Notes under the pieces: model-generated
Seen by the model: the letters and a program-made list of their open reading frames with translations, nothing else
Databases searched by the model: none
What the model was told of the DNA's origin: nothing
Program-made: the position numbers and the translations under genes
Assembly: GCA_963573385.1 (NCBI GenBank)
Contig: CAUYLG010033078.1
Location: 1-64,000, forward strand
Length of the DNA: 64,000 nucleotides
From: Cacajao melanocephalus
Lineage: Eukaryota; Chordata; Mammalia; Primates; Pitheciidae
Reading direction: 5' to 3'
Part shown: positions 47,207 through 60,339 of the stretch, piece after piece
Layout: every line of letters begins with the position of its first letter
How positions within the stretch are numbered: the stretch's first letter is position 1

Positions 47207-47290
47207 CCCTAAGCTGGGAATTGAACCCTGAACCCAGACTGCCCTTGTGAGAAGACAAAGCCTTAGCTACTTAGCTACAGCACTGGGCAA
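47207..47290 (-). other. tRNA-like fossil (Glu-like), low confidence
   Basis: On the minus strand the order is an acceptor-like GCCCAGTG, a GTAGCTAAGTAGCTAAGG D-arm-like run, a CTTTGT..ACAAGG stem around TCTTCTC with a possible TTC anticodon, then GGGTTCAATTCCCA, a good B-box/T-arm, and a TTAGGGAA end. The acceptor stem does not pair well and there are extra bases before the T-arm. If real, it is a decayed tRNA-derived piece, not a working tRNA. Confidence 0.3.
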
Positions 47291-48459
47291 TTTCCATTCC
47301 TCTTCCCAGAAGGAGTCTAGGGCAGCCAATTTTGAGCTTGCAAAGACTAAGACTTTTAACTGCTTGAGATAATTTTTAGGGCTAACTACCACATGAACCC
47401 CCAAATTCCTGTCCACTGGATAGCAGAGACTAAGAGAAAATACTGCCACATGGTCACAAGGTCAAGCTTCCAAGGACATAAAACAAGATGAGAAGGAAAC
47501 TTCATTCAGTTGTTTTTGTTTGTTTATTTCAGGGACCTGCAGCAAAGTTTGTTACTGACCAGCTTGCCAGGCTAGCTTTAACAGTGGGTATGGGGTCCTA
47601 AGCCCATGTTCTGTCCTAAGGTACTCCTCTTTATGACAGAGCAATACAAAAAGATAAATTTATAGTACAAAGTACACCAGATCTGCTACAGCTTAAAACT
47701 CACCTCACAAATTCTTTTACCCATTAATCAAAACTTTACAGAGGGGATAAACAGTTATTTTTGCCATTTATTCAACCAGTTTGCACACAGAGAGGCCAAA
47801 AGCCTGACTGGTAAGAAATTCCTACCCTTTTGCCAGTATGCCAGGCTTCTGCATTCCCTTTCCTTGGGTGGCCCTAGTGACCTGGCTGTCGCCACACCAC
47901 AGCCTGCGGGCCAAACCACAGCACAAAGGAAAATAGTCGTTTTCCATTATGGCCAGAGCAAAGTACGTGTGACAAAATATAGACGTTAGCTCCTCCACTT
48001 GGCACCCAATATTGAACTGGCCAGGCTCAAACTTGCCCCCTTGGGCCCTGTCATGTTTGATCCGCTCATAGTGGGGTGGAATGATCTTTCTGACCACATG
48101 TTTTAACACGTGGTGTCTGGGCAAGATGGTTGTCCTGAATAACAGAAAATATATAAAAGGAGAGAAAGGAGAGAAAAGAGAAAAGCATTGCCTGTGGCAA
48201 GGTGGGGAAGGCGAAGAGTTCAGAGAGGCCAGAGAAAAACCCACTCATCACAGCAACACTGAATAAAAAGTTCAGGTGGCCGCTTGCCAGTAGTAAAGGA
48301 ATCTTTTCCAGCAGTCCCATCGGCTCTCAACTTTCCCCTTTTCAGGAGAAAAAAGCTCCCCATGTCCAGTTATCCTGTACATGCCTAATCCTGTCACCCA
48401 TAGCTGTCACCAAAGAGTGCAAGGCACATTAATCCAAAGAGAATAGCAATTAACATCCC

Positions 48460-49366
48460 ATAATGCCAAATCCACTGGACCTTGCATAAGAAAGGATTTG
48501 GGGTGAGTCCATAAAGTGAAAGCAAACTTATTAAGAAAGTAAAGAAATAAAGACTGGCTACTCAAAGGCAGTGGTGTGGGCTGCTTACCTGATTATGCTT
48601 AAGATTACTCCTTTAATAAGTGTATGCTAGCCTGGCTAGTGGCTCAAGACTGTAATCCCAGTACTTTGGGAGGCCAAGGAGGGCGAATCACAAAATCAGG
48701 AGTTTGAGACCAGCCTGGCCAACATGGTGAAACCCTGTCTCTATGAAAAATACAAAAAAATTAGCCAGGCATGGTGGCGCATGCCTGTAAACCCAGCTAC
48801 TTGGGAGGCTGAGGCAGGAGAATCGCTTGAACCTGGAGGCAGAGGTTGCCGTGAGCTGAAATTGTGCCATTTGCACTCCAGCCTGGGCCACAAGAGTGAA
48901 ACTCCTTCTCAAAAAAAAATAAATAAATAAATGCTAAACAAGGTGTGCATTATTCATAAGTTTTCCAGGAAAGGGGTGGGCAATTCCCAGAACCAAGGAT
49001 TTATCCCCTTTTAGACCATATAGGGTGACTTCTTGACATTGCCATGACATTTGTAAACTATCATGGCACAGGTGGGCGTGTCCCTTAGCATCCTAATACA
49101 TAATCATTAATGTATAATGAGCAATGAGGACAACTGGAGGTCACTGTCATCACCATCTTGGTTTTGGTGGGATTTGGCTGGCTTCTTTACTGCAATCTCT
49201 GTTTCATCAGCAAGGTCTTTGTGACCTGTATCTTGTCCTGACTTCCTATTTCATCCTGTGACTTAAAATGCCTAACCTCCTGGGAGTGCAGTCTAGTAGG
49301 TCTCAGCCTTATTTTACCCAGCTCCTAATCAAGATGGAGTTGTTCTGGTTTGAATGCCTCTGGGCG
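48460..49366 (-). mobile_element. ERV1-type LTR with an Alu inside
   Basis: Inverse LTR. GTCCATAAAGTGAAAGCAAA and CTTATTAAGAAAGTAAAG carry the inverse AATAAG-like poly(A) region. After the Alu come TTCCAGGAAAGGGGTGGGCA, CCCTTTTAGACCATATAGGG, CACCATCTTGGTTTTGGTGG, TCAGCAAGGTCTTTGTGACC and TGGTTTGAATGCCTCTGGG. This is a repeated human LTR of gammaretroviral (ERV1, MER4-group-like) style. The Alu interrupts TATGCTA|AACAAGG. Subfamily not named. Confidence 0.72.
48630..48930 (+). mobile_element. Alu SINE, full length (AluS-like), inside the LTR
   Basis: Both arms present: GTACTTTGGGAGGCCAAGGA, GAGACCAGCCTGGCCAACAT, CTTGGGAGGCTGAGGCAGGA and GCACTCCAGCCTGGGCCACA, with an A-run then (AAAT)n tail. 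Target duplication ATGCTA at 48624-48629 and 48931-48936. Confidence 0.95.
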
Positions 49367-49387
49367 GTTCCTTCCTTGCTAGCTTTT

Positions 49388-49658
49388 GTTTTTTAATATA
49401 TATTTTTTATTGCATTTTAGGTTTTGGGGTACATGTGAAGAACATGCAAGATTGTTGCATAGGTACACACATGGCAGTGTGATTTGCTGCTTTCCTCCCC
49501 CTCACCTATATCTGGCATTTCTCCCCATGCTATCTCTCCCCAACTTCCCACCTCCCACTGTCCCTCCCCTATATCCCCCCCAACAGACCCCAGTGTGTAG
49601 TTCTCCCCTCCCTATGTCCATGTGTTCTTATTGTTCAACACCTGCCTATGAGTGAGAA
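49388..49658 (-). mobile_element. L1 3' end, 5'-truncated
   Basis: Inverse L1 3' UTR: TTATTGCATTTTAGGTTTTG, GGGTACATGTGAAGAACATG, CACCTATATCTGGCATTTCT, a C-rich polypurine-complement tract and TCTTATTGTTCAACACCTGC. Exact 13-bp target duplication CTTGCTAGCTTTT at 49375-49387 and 49659-49671. It is closely similar to the L1 piece at 35146-35390 and truncated within about 30 bp of the same L1 position. It inserted just beside the ERV LTR. Confidence 0.93.
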
Positions 49659-49839
49659 CTTGCTAGCTTTTTAATCTATCTATCAAGACAGTGATTATAA
49701 AGGAAGAGAAAACATCAATCTCCTGATCCAGCTCTTTTAAAATCAGCTCGAACTTGCCTGACTTAGTAAGACTTTGTGAAGGAAGATAAGTGGGGTACAG
49801 TAAAGGCTTCCTTCTATATCATCATTGTATTTATTGGAT

Positions 49840-50085
49840 CTGAGTTTGAGTCTGAGTTTGAGCTGAGCCTCCTCCTGTTAACCTGGTTCACTCAAGGGAT
49901 TTAGTGAGTCACTTTGAACTGGAATATTTTCTCAATACATTAAAATGATAATGGTTTTTATTTGATAAATTTTTGGAGAATTTTAGAGACATTACCTATA
50001 AGGCACTTAGCCCAATCCAGGTACAACAAGTACACAACACATTATTACAGTTTGTTTTTATCGTTATTGTTGTTATTGAAGAAAA
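49840..50085 (+). mobile_element. MIR SINE, diverged
   Basis: The 3' half fits a forward MIR: GACATTACCTATAAGGCACT, TAGCCCAATCCAGGTACAAC and the TTATCGTTATTGTTGTTATT end. The first part holds a small internal GAGTTTGAGTCT repeat (49840-49862). Confidence 0.5.
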
Positions 50086-50299
50086 GCAAGAAAGATGTAA
50101 AAAGATGCTTCTATGTAACACCTTGCTATATTCTATCATGCAGCAGGTGGGATCAGTTAATAAGAGGAAGACAACAAAAATAATGGTGGTAGAAAATGTG
50201 TGTTTGGAATGTTTACATAGGGCATCATTTGTAAGCATATGGCACCTTAGATGGTAGAAGAAAACTACCTTGCATTATAAGCACTCTAGAATAAAACAA

Positions 50300-50400
50300 A
50301 TTTGAAATCTGGTGCGTTGTATCCTCAGGACCAAACTCAGTGCTTGGCAGGTAGTAAATATTCAGAAAATGTAGATTTATGAATAAAAGAATAATATAAT
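50300..50400 (+). mobile_element. L2/MIR 3' tail
   Basis: TTGTATCCTCAGGACCAAAC, TCAGTGCTTGGCAGGTAGTA then AATATTCAGAAAATG: an L2 3' end, short and worn. Confidence 0.7.
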
Positions 50401-50404
50401 CTGC

Positions 50405-52640
50405 TTCTTATCTTTGTAGTCCTATCCTGTTTCAGTGGCATAAAATAAGTCCTCACTGAAGTGTCTGGTTAAGTGAATTATTCCTTATAATAAGTAGCAT
50501 CTTCTAAATATTGAATTTGATTTTATTAAAGCCCCTTTGGAGATGTGAGAATACTTTCCCATGGGTAGTGAAAAATTATTAGGTCATTTCACCACAGTAT
50601 TTTCATATATGTAATACATCTCTCTTTGAGGGTTTTAGACCATTCATTATATTTTTTAAAGAGTTAATGTGTCTGGGGTTACTCTCCCTAGGCTACTGTA
50701 AAGAGACAGCCATGGCTGGCAGATAAGACAGAATGAGTACTTTTTAAGCCATGTGGTATTCTTTCCTGCAATGTCTAATAATGGTTATATAGATTGTAGA
50801 GTAAGTGAGACAAAAGGCAGAGCTGTAATTGCTAAAAATAACTATGTCGAAAGACGTAAAAGAGTAAGAGAATCATCTTGTGAATATTAAAGAGGAATAC
50901 CAACTTTTACTACATTTGACCAATAATAACTTGTTAAAAATTGCCTTTCATTAGACATTCAGTTTTGAGAGAAAATAAGTGGTTTCTTTGAAAAGTAACC
51001 AATCTTCCCTTCATAGTATTGCACAAAATTCATGTTAATAGCCCAAACAGAAAATTGTGATAGAACATACCATTGAGAATGTACAAAATCATTGTGTTAA
51101 ACTTTCTCTCTATTCTCTTTGAAAATTTTCTTTAATCATTGAAATGTTTCTTACTTTTGAAAGAGTTATTTGGTATGATCTCTACTCTATGTTAGTTTGA
51201 AAAGTATTCCATTTAACATATGTGTGAGGGCTAAGACACCAAATGCCATGCAAATTAACCTGTTTACAAAAATATATGCCTATCTAGATTTTTTGTATCT
51301 GATAATTTAGTATATATGATATTTTCTCTAATCTGATATTAAAATAAGATGAACTGGACATAAACGCCAAGTAGCTTAGAAAGACCAACCCTACTAGTGG
51401 AATGCAAAATAAATACACTATTCTAAATTTCCCACGATTTCCTTTAGTTGCAATACAGTGTTAAGGATGCATAGTTAAATGTTTTTGAAGTTCAAAAATG
51501 TAATTAATCATATAATCTTATTTTTCATCTCCCAAAAATGCTTTCTGATGTTGTGTAACTGTACTAGTTTTGTAAAAGCAATGGATTCTCTCCTGCAATA
51601 ACCACATGATATGGGATTGCATTTCATGAGGAATTAAAAAATGGAGGAATTCAAAAAAAAAAAAAAAAAAGAAAAGGGGATGGAAATGGAAATGAACTTT
51701 CTTTTCAGACAAAACACCAAACTTGGCATCTTCAATATCAGATGATTTAGCTTCTTCTTCATTTCATTTCTAATGATACCAAAATATTGTCACCTTCCTT
51801 CTATGACTGACATTGTTCTATGCAACTCTTTCATTAGCTACACTTTGCTGGGGCTGGTCATGTATTTTAAAACCTCAGGTCAAATACTCTTCACGTAATG
51901 AGACAAAAATAAATAAATTTTAGCCTATGACATTCTGGAACTCACTGGGGCAAATCCTCAAGGATTTAGACGTTTGGGAAACTATGGAGAGGAATTTTTA
52001 GGAAAAAGCTGCGACTTATACAAGGAACCTCCCATGTGTGAAGCAGGTAATCAGAAACAAAGAAAAAAAGAGGTGGGGGGTGGGGAGGGGAGTTAAGAGG
52101 AGTAAGGAATAACTAAAAAGAGCAAGAGACAAACCTGAATCCTGTGATAGCAAGTTATAACAGCATCCTTAAATGATTGCACAGGCATTTATAAAATCAT
52201 CAAGGTGAGAATTGCAACAAGAAGGAAAATACTAAGATTCGTCATTTGCAGCAAAGTCAGGGGGTGACTACAAACAGCAATCAGTTGATTTTTTTAAATG
52301 TTACAGATAATGAGGAGCCTTTAGGAATAATTCTCTTCCTTGTCTTTAAAATGTCACACCACCAAATACTTTTGTATTGTAAGTTATTTATGAAAACCCA
52401 GAGTAAATAGGAGTGACACCTTTTGAAAGGAAGTAGGTATTTCATAATTATTTTGAAATGCTCTAGGGAGAATGCTTCCTAAAAGGTCCCAGCCATGGGA
52501 AATCATCAGGAAGGTGATACCCATTTCCTCTCATACTTTAGTATGAAAGAAATTTAAGTTTTAAATAATATCATCAGATATGATATGATATGATGTATGA
52601 TGTCTTGCAGGGCATATGTTTTGCTAAGAGATGAATGTTT
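50405..52640. other. Mostly unique AT-rich DNA
   Basis: No gene. An 18-19-A run lies at 51653-51671 without a recognisable retroposon in front of it. A G-rich run lies at 52072-52093. A short GATAT/TATGA repeat lies at 52576-52602. Confidence 0.45.
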
Positions 52641-52649
52641 TAGAGAAAA

Positions 52650-55060
<2,411 letters not shown>

Positions 55061-55179
55061 TACCCAGTCTGCCATTAATTAAGTAGAATCCCATATGTAC
55101 TTAAAATTGTATCATTTTCTACAGTTTATTTACTCATTAAAAAGGGGGATTATGTGTTTCATTAGGCTGTTTTAAGTAA

Positions 55180-55255
55180 ATTGGTCCATTTAAAGCCCCA
55201 AGAATAGTACCTGGTGTATAGTGAATGTTCAATAAAGTTTAGCTCTCATTGTTTT
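55180..55255 (+). mobile_element. MIR/L2 3' tail
   Basis: AAGCCCCAAGAATAGTACCT, GGTGTATAGTGAATGTTCAA then TAAAG is the shared 3' tail of MIR and L2. Too short to decide between them. Confidence 0.7.
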
Positions 55256-55259
55256 TTCT

Positions 55260-56200
55260 GATATTGTCACTTTTTGTTAAAAATGTCTCACGTAAAAAAT
55301 GGAACCTTGATGTTAGTGAAAGACTTACACTTACAAAAAAGTCTTCCTAGTTTATAAACTGTCAAAGAAATTAAACAAGTGTTAAGAAATTTTATATTCA
55401 AATAATAAAGGTATACTAATTCTATGATCCTTGAAGTTAAAAAAAACTGGTATAGCTGCATTGTATCATTGCTGGCGATAGATATCTAAACTGTAAAAGG
55501 TACCTAATGAATTTTATGCAATATATTATTAATAATCAGGATGTGGTTCATTTATGGAGGTTGTTGATTTTAACAGTTCCTTTTACTCTTGCTTTTTTCC
55601 CTTTCTCTTAACATATTTTTAAATTGTTAGCCACATTCCTTAAAGGAACCCTGACTAACTAGAATTACTTAGATTTATGAACTCAACAAAGAATTTATTT
55701 CCATTCTTAGCATTCTCTGAAAGGTTACTGCTTAGGGTTTTACTTGAGAAAGAGAATGTGTCTGTGTTTAAAATAAAATGTACCTCCTTCCATTTTTGCT
55801 TTTAAACATTCATAAGCATAGCCATTCTTTCCATCAGAGTGGAAGGGGTGTGTGCTGGGTGCTGTGTGGTTATGGTGTCAAAATTAAGATGGATGAGGGA
55901 GCAACCAAGTGAAACATCCAATTCCTAGTTTTAAAATATCCCCTCCCCCGCCTCCACTAAGTGATATTGGCAAAGCAATTTTATAATGTGTGAAAGCCAC
56001 ACAAAGAGATGAGAATGCAGCCCCACCTATTATTAGTGAAAGGACTCTAACATTTGTTCCCTGGCCTATTTGCTCTTATTGTTTCAATAGGTTTCATATG
56101 ATTTTTGAAGAGTCCTGTATGTAAAATGTCATCATTTTCACACCAAAATAAATTTTACAAAAACAGAGAGAAATCAGAATTTATAAAACAATGGATTTTT
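55260..56200. other. No recognised feature
   Basis: Unique AT-rich DNA, about 940 bp. No gene or repeat family recognised. Confidence 0.45.
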
Positions 56201-56204
56201 AAAA

Positions 56205-56290
56205 GACACGATCACATTAAATCCTGTCATTTAATGAATGCAGAAACTGAGACTTAGAGAGGATAAATTGCTTCATTACAAAAAAGAAAA
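56205..56290 (-). mobile_element. MIR SINE core fragment
   Basis: CACATTAAATCCTGTCATTT and GCAGAAACTGAGACTTAGAG followed by AGGATAAATTGC fit the inverse MIR core. Confidence 0.75.
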
Positions 56291-56294
56291 AAGA

Positions 56295-56710
56295 AAAATT
56301 GGCTGAATCCCTTCCCTGGGCTGAAGGACTCCCTTGGGAACCTTGATCAGGTGGCTTGTGCAGTTATTTTCTGGAGTGGCTGGAAAACATGACTTCCGTG
56401 AGTGAGTGTGGGTTGTAGCCAAGAAAGGCAGGCTAGAACAGGAGAAGCAGCTTAAGACATGACATGGGTCTGATGGTAAGTGTGAAGCTGAAGACAGGTG
56501 ACAAAGCCAAATGTGAGAATGTGGGAGATTTGCATCTGAAAACAGAGTTCAAAGTACAACATGGCCTAAGTTTTCAGATTCTAAGACATGAATAAAGCAA
56601 GATTCCTCGTAGAATGTCCTAACATGGAATACAGTCTATTTAACTGGTTTAAAGTTGTATAGTTGATAAAGATGTCTTTATCAACACCATAAAGTCTACA
56701 TTTCTTAAAA
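56295..56710. other. No recognised feature
   Basis: Unique DNA between a MIR fragment and an Alu. No gene recognised. Confidence 0.45.
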
Positions 56711-56721
56711 CTTTACTATGG

Positions 56722-57013
56722 TCTGGGTGTGGTGGCTCACGCCTGTAATCCTAACACTTTGGGAGGCTGAGGCAGTGGATCACCTGAGGTCAGAAGTTAA
56801 GACCAGCCTGGCCAACATGGCAAAATCCTGTCTTTACTACCAAAAGTACAAAAATTAGCCAGGTGTGGTAGCTCGTGCCTATAATCCTAGCTACTGGGGA
56901 GAGTGAGGCCGGGAAATTGCTTGAACCCAGCAGGCGGAGGTTGCAGTGAGCCAAGATTACCCCACTGCACGCCAGCTGTGGTGACAAGAGCAAGATTTCA
57001 TCTCAAAAAAAAG
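56722..57013 (+). mobile_element. Alu SINE, full length (AluS-like)
   Basis: TGTGGTGGCTCACGCCTGTA, GACCAGCCTGGCCAACATGG, GTGGTAGCTCGTGCCTATAA and GAACCCAGCAGGCGGAGGTT, with an 8-A tail. Target duplication TTACTATGG at 56713-56721 and 57014-57022. Confidence 0.95.
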
Positions 57014-57022
57014 TTACTATGG

Positions 57023-57165
57023 GTTACACATTATGATTTATACTCATTGCTTCATTTAATCTTCTCAAAGATCCATGAGATCAGTGATGGCACTATTCTG
57101 TTTTTATCAATGAGGAAACTGAGACTTAATAAAATTAGGTTGCCCCCAAATCCCATAAGTGCCTC
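57023..57165 (-). mobile_element. MIR SINE
   Basis: CATTGCTTCATTTAATCTTC, GTGATGGCACTATTCTGTTT and CAATGAGGAAACTGAGACTT fit an inverse MIR, directly after the Alu. Confidence 0.82.
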
Positions 57166-57199
57166 TCTCTTTAAGCTGTCTACATTCTTAACCAATATG

Positions 57200-57356
57200 C
57201 CTTCTTTGCCTTCCTGTTCTTTAACATTTGTTTTGTCTGCCTGATTGAAAGTTCTGACAAGAAAAGAAGCCTATCCCTGGAATTCACTACTGAGGTCTGA
57301 CTTCCAAGAAAAGTACCCAATCAAAATAAATACTTGTTGAATGAACTAATAAATGA
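57200..57356 (+). mobile_element. Possible L2 3' end
   Basis: Only the end is clear: AAATAAATACTTGTTGAATG then AACTAATAAATGAG. The stretch before it is too worn to be sure. Confidence 0.4.
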
Positions 57357-57359
57357 GTA

Positions 57360-57975
57360 TAGAGTATCTTATTTTACCATCACTCCTGTGGACTTGCCAA
57401 CTGCCTTATGATTCTAAGGCTCTGGGTTAGATAAATGTTTCCCCTTACACTGGGCACAAGCATCTGTTTCCTGGAAGTAATGGCCATATTTGCTTTTGCC
57501 ATTAAACCCATGTTCTTAAAGTTTTCATGAGAGTCAAAATTAAAAAGCTGATTTTGAAAGATCTATTCATGTCTCTACTATTGCACACTACTGTCGCTTC
57601 ACATGTTACCTGTTCAACATTAGTGAATAATGTTTAGAAAGATTTAAAAGCCTAAGATTTTTGGCTTAAATAAGAATTAGTAGGAAGATTTTTATTCCTC
57701 TGTCTGTTCAGAAGCATTCATTTGTTACCTAGACACTGTACTACTTGGAATGCATCCCTATAACTGATTCAGAAATCTGCATCAAGATATAAAATAGTAT
57801 TACCTCACATTTGCATAATGTAATTAAGATTTCAGAGCTGTTTCCCATCACATCTATCATTTTATGTTTCTCTTTAGCAGAGCCTTGGTGAATTTTGAAT
57901 TCATTGTGCCATAACAATATATAGTTTAATACCATTAAAACATTGGTATTGAGGGATAAAACTACAACCTTCATT
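57360..57975. other. No recognised feature
   Basis: Unique DNA. No gene or repeat family recognised. Confidence 0.4.
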
Positions 57976-57979
57976 TATA

Positions 57980-58200
57980 CTGCACTACATAAACTGCTTT
58001 CACATATATTATCTTAATGGACCTCACAACAACCCTGAGAAGGGGATAAAGCAGGTATTATAATCTTTATTTTACAGACCAGGAAACAGAGCCTAAGAAG
58101 TTAATTGACTTATTTTTGAAGGTCACTCAGCTAGTAAGTCATAAAGCCCAGACTAGATTCTAGGACTACTGATTTTTAAGCCTGTGCTTCTTAAATCTTT
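57980..58200 (-). mobile_element. MIR SINE, nearly full length
   Basis: Inverse MIR: CATATATTATCTTAATGGAC, CTCACAACAACCCTGAGAAG, TTATTTTACAGACCAGGAAA, GGTCACTCAGCTAGTAAGTC and GATTTTTAAGCCTGTGCTTC. Confidence 0.94.
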
Positions 58201-58429
58201 TCCTTCTCCCTGACATTTCACTGTATATAAAATTTATACCTCATGATTTTAGTTTTTTTTAACTTTTCTTTTTTGATATCTAATATATTTGATGGAAGCA
58301 GTGATAAAATTGTATGTTTCAGCAGTATCTATATATCACAATAATGTTATAAAGCATTCATAATATGAAAAAATTTTGATATACGAAACAAAAAATCTGT
58401 ATGATCCCTTGAAGAATAACTAAACCCAC

Positions 58430-58540
58430 CCTGCAATTTTAAGGAGGAGTAAACTAGATTCCAAGTAAATTAATGATTTGCCCAAGTTCAAGAAGGTAAT
58501 TAGTAAAATAATTCATAGAGGTGTTTATATTTCCTGACTC
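58430..58540 (-). mobile_element. MIR SINE 5' half
   Basis: GAGGAGTAAACTAGATTCCA, GATTTGCCCAAGTTCAAGAA and GGTAATTAGTAAAAT are the inverse MIR core and head. Confidence 0.65.
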
Positions 58541-58542
58541 AT

Positions 58543-58715
58543 TTATTCATCAACACTCCTTCGAATTTTAAGCCTCTATTACATGCTGATCACTCTATTA
58601 GGCACTGAAGAATTAAAAGACAATTGAAGAATTAAAAGACAAGTAAAACAGCATTGCCGTTGTATAATTTCCAGCCTAGTAGAGACATGAGGCATGCACA
58701 TTGATAAATAAAATG
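58543..58715 (-). mobile_element. L2 LINE 3' end, with a 19-bp tandem duplication
   Basis: CATTTATTCATCAACACTCC, ATTACATGCTGATCACTCTA, GGCACTGAAGAATTAAAAGA and TTCCAGCCTAGTAGAGACAT follow the inverse L2 end. Within it GAAGAATTAAAAGACAA occurs twice in a row (58606-58643). Confidence 0.72.
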
Positions 58716-58719
58716 AAAT

Positions 58720-59890
58720 ACAGAGGACAATGGACCTTAAAAATAAAACTACAAATAGGAGAACGAAAGAAGAAAAATTAGAATGATATTTTTACTTCTT
58801 GCTTTCTTTATATTGACTTCAGAGTAAGTCATAGATATATAAAAAACTTAATTCCATTTTTTAAAATGTCTTAAAACATATATACATCAGTATATATACC
58901 TGTACATATTTATATAAGTGCTTTTATAGATCCATGTTATTATATATAGAAATATTTAATGTGTAATTGTAGGCATGCACGTATATAAGTGTAGATGTGT
59001 ACATAAACATTTTTAAGTGTGTCTGGATTTACATACACAAATGCTGCAATTATGTATAAGGGGTCTCATAATACAAATCAGTAACATTTTCATTAAAAAC
59101 CAATATGTTGTCAATTCCACTAATATAATTTAAGTTTTCATAATACAGTTAAAAATATCACTTAAACACTAGACAGCTCCATAAATCTATTTATGTCATT
59201 TACTTAAGAAATATCTGAACAAAGCAAGTAAATTTTATTTATTGCCACAGTTCAATTTCTTGATTTATTCGAAACACTTCATTTTAGATTAAACTATCAT
59301 GCTTAAAAGGTTTCACTCCCATCACCATCACTAACAATCGGATGTGTTAAGAGGATGATTTTAACAAGGGAACAAAAATGTGCTGTTGAGGTGGTAGCTG
59401 TTGTTTACTTTAGGAGAGTCACTACATCTCTAAAGAGTAAGGCCAGCTTGCCATGATGTGCACTGGCCTGTGTTCACACCCGGGAGGTAAACTCAGCTAC
59501 ACAACTGGCTTCAGAGTACTCACAGATTGAACCCAGGAACCCACAATGTTACAAATGGCTTCATGTTGTGAACATTTGAGGTCTCTCACAAATGTTGAAT
59601 TTCTTTGATTAAGACATAATTCTTTGTATTTTGTAACATTGATTTAATAACATCTTTTCAGGAAAAAAACATACATCAGTTTTTAAAAGCATCTCAATTT
59701 CAGGAACACTGAAATGTGGTGGAGGAGCAGAAAGTTGTTAGAATTGAAGGAACGGAAGTTAAAACTGAATGAAAAACAACAAGGTTATTTATTCTGTAGA
59801 TTGATTATTAAACGAATCATAATTAACATGTAAGTGTTGGTAATTGTAATTCCAACCTCCTTCTCCTCCTGCATGACTAGCTGTCAATTA
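58720..59890. other. Mostly unique DNA with TA-rich runs
   Basis: 58860-59010 is dense in TATA/ATAC runs. The rest is unremarkable. No gene recognised. Confidence 0.45.
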
Positions 59891-59892
59891 AG

Positions 59893-60045
59893 TCAGTGTT
59901 TTGGAATGTGGTGTGCATCAGAATGACCTGGGATCCTCCTAAACATGAAGATGCCTAGTCGTCACCTCAGAGCTTCTAGTTTAGGTTTAAATGGGTAGAC
60001 CCAAACTGCTGTATGGTTCACAAACTCCTCAGGTGATATTGAATA
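59893..60045 (+). mobile_element. MER5-type hAT DNA transposon
   Basis: AGTGTTTTGGAATGTGGTGT, GCATCAGAATGACCTGGGAT, CTAGTCGTCACCTCAGAGCT and CACAAACTCCTCAGGTGATA follow MER5A/B in order. Nonautonomous, no coding capacity. Confidence 0.72.
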
Positions 60046-60219
60046 TCTTCAAGGTTAGAGAGGTCATGTCCGAAACTCAATGCTAAGGGAAGTATGAATC
60101 TTTCTGTGGTCCACATCTCTTTAAATTTTATTTTGTTTTTCATTTTGTTACCTTTATTGTTTTGGAGTCAACACTATTCTTCCATTGTCACTGAAATCTT
60201 AGTTTTGTGGAGTTTCACC

Positions 60220-60335
60220 ACATATATTTAAATGTGTAAAACATTTTCACACTCTTTGACTTGATAGTTGCCCATTTCCAAGAATGTCTCCTAAGGACAT
60301 CTTTTAGAAAATAGGCAAATATTTATTGATAAGCA
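60220..60335 (+). mobile_element. L1M 3' fragment
   Basis: CACTCTTTGACTTGATAGTT, GCCCATTTCCAAGAATGTCT and CCTAAGGACATCTTTTAGAA resemble the 'CCCAGCAATTCCACTT..GAATTTATCC' part of old L1 3' ends. Short. Confidence 0.5.
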
Positions 60336-60339
60336 TAAA

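Larger units (their letters stand above)
45330..48455 (-). mobile_element. Probable degenerate ERV internal region
   Basis: About 3 kb between unique DNA and an ERV1-type LTR of minus orientation, in the place where internal proviral sequence would lie. Several stretches, such as GCACAGCTGGAAGGAAAAAC, TTGCAAGGCAATCCAAAACC and CTTTTAACCATAGTACTCCT, look like recurrent human ERV-derived wording, but I cannot assign gag, pol or env. The longest frame (47822-48244 minus, 140 codons) has no domain I recognise. An MST LTR (46617-46922) interrupts it. It could instead be several unrelated old repeats. Confidence 0.42.

Noticed and set aside
43955..49366. A complete provirus with LTRs at 43955-44440 and 48460-49366
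   Set aside because: The two LTR-like blocks share no clear sequence, so they cannot be the paired LTRs of one insertion.
51640..51690. Run of 18-19 As suggesting a processed pseudogene or retroposon tail
   Set aside because: No recognisable retroposon body precedes it and no convincing target duplication was found.
52071..52094. G-rich run as a quadruplex
   Set aside because: Only three G-runs of three or more are clearly separate; the motif falls short of four.
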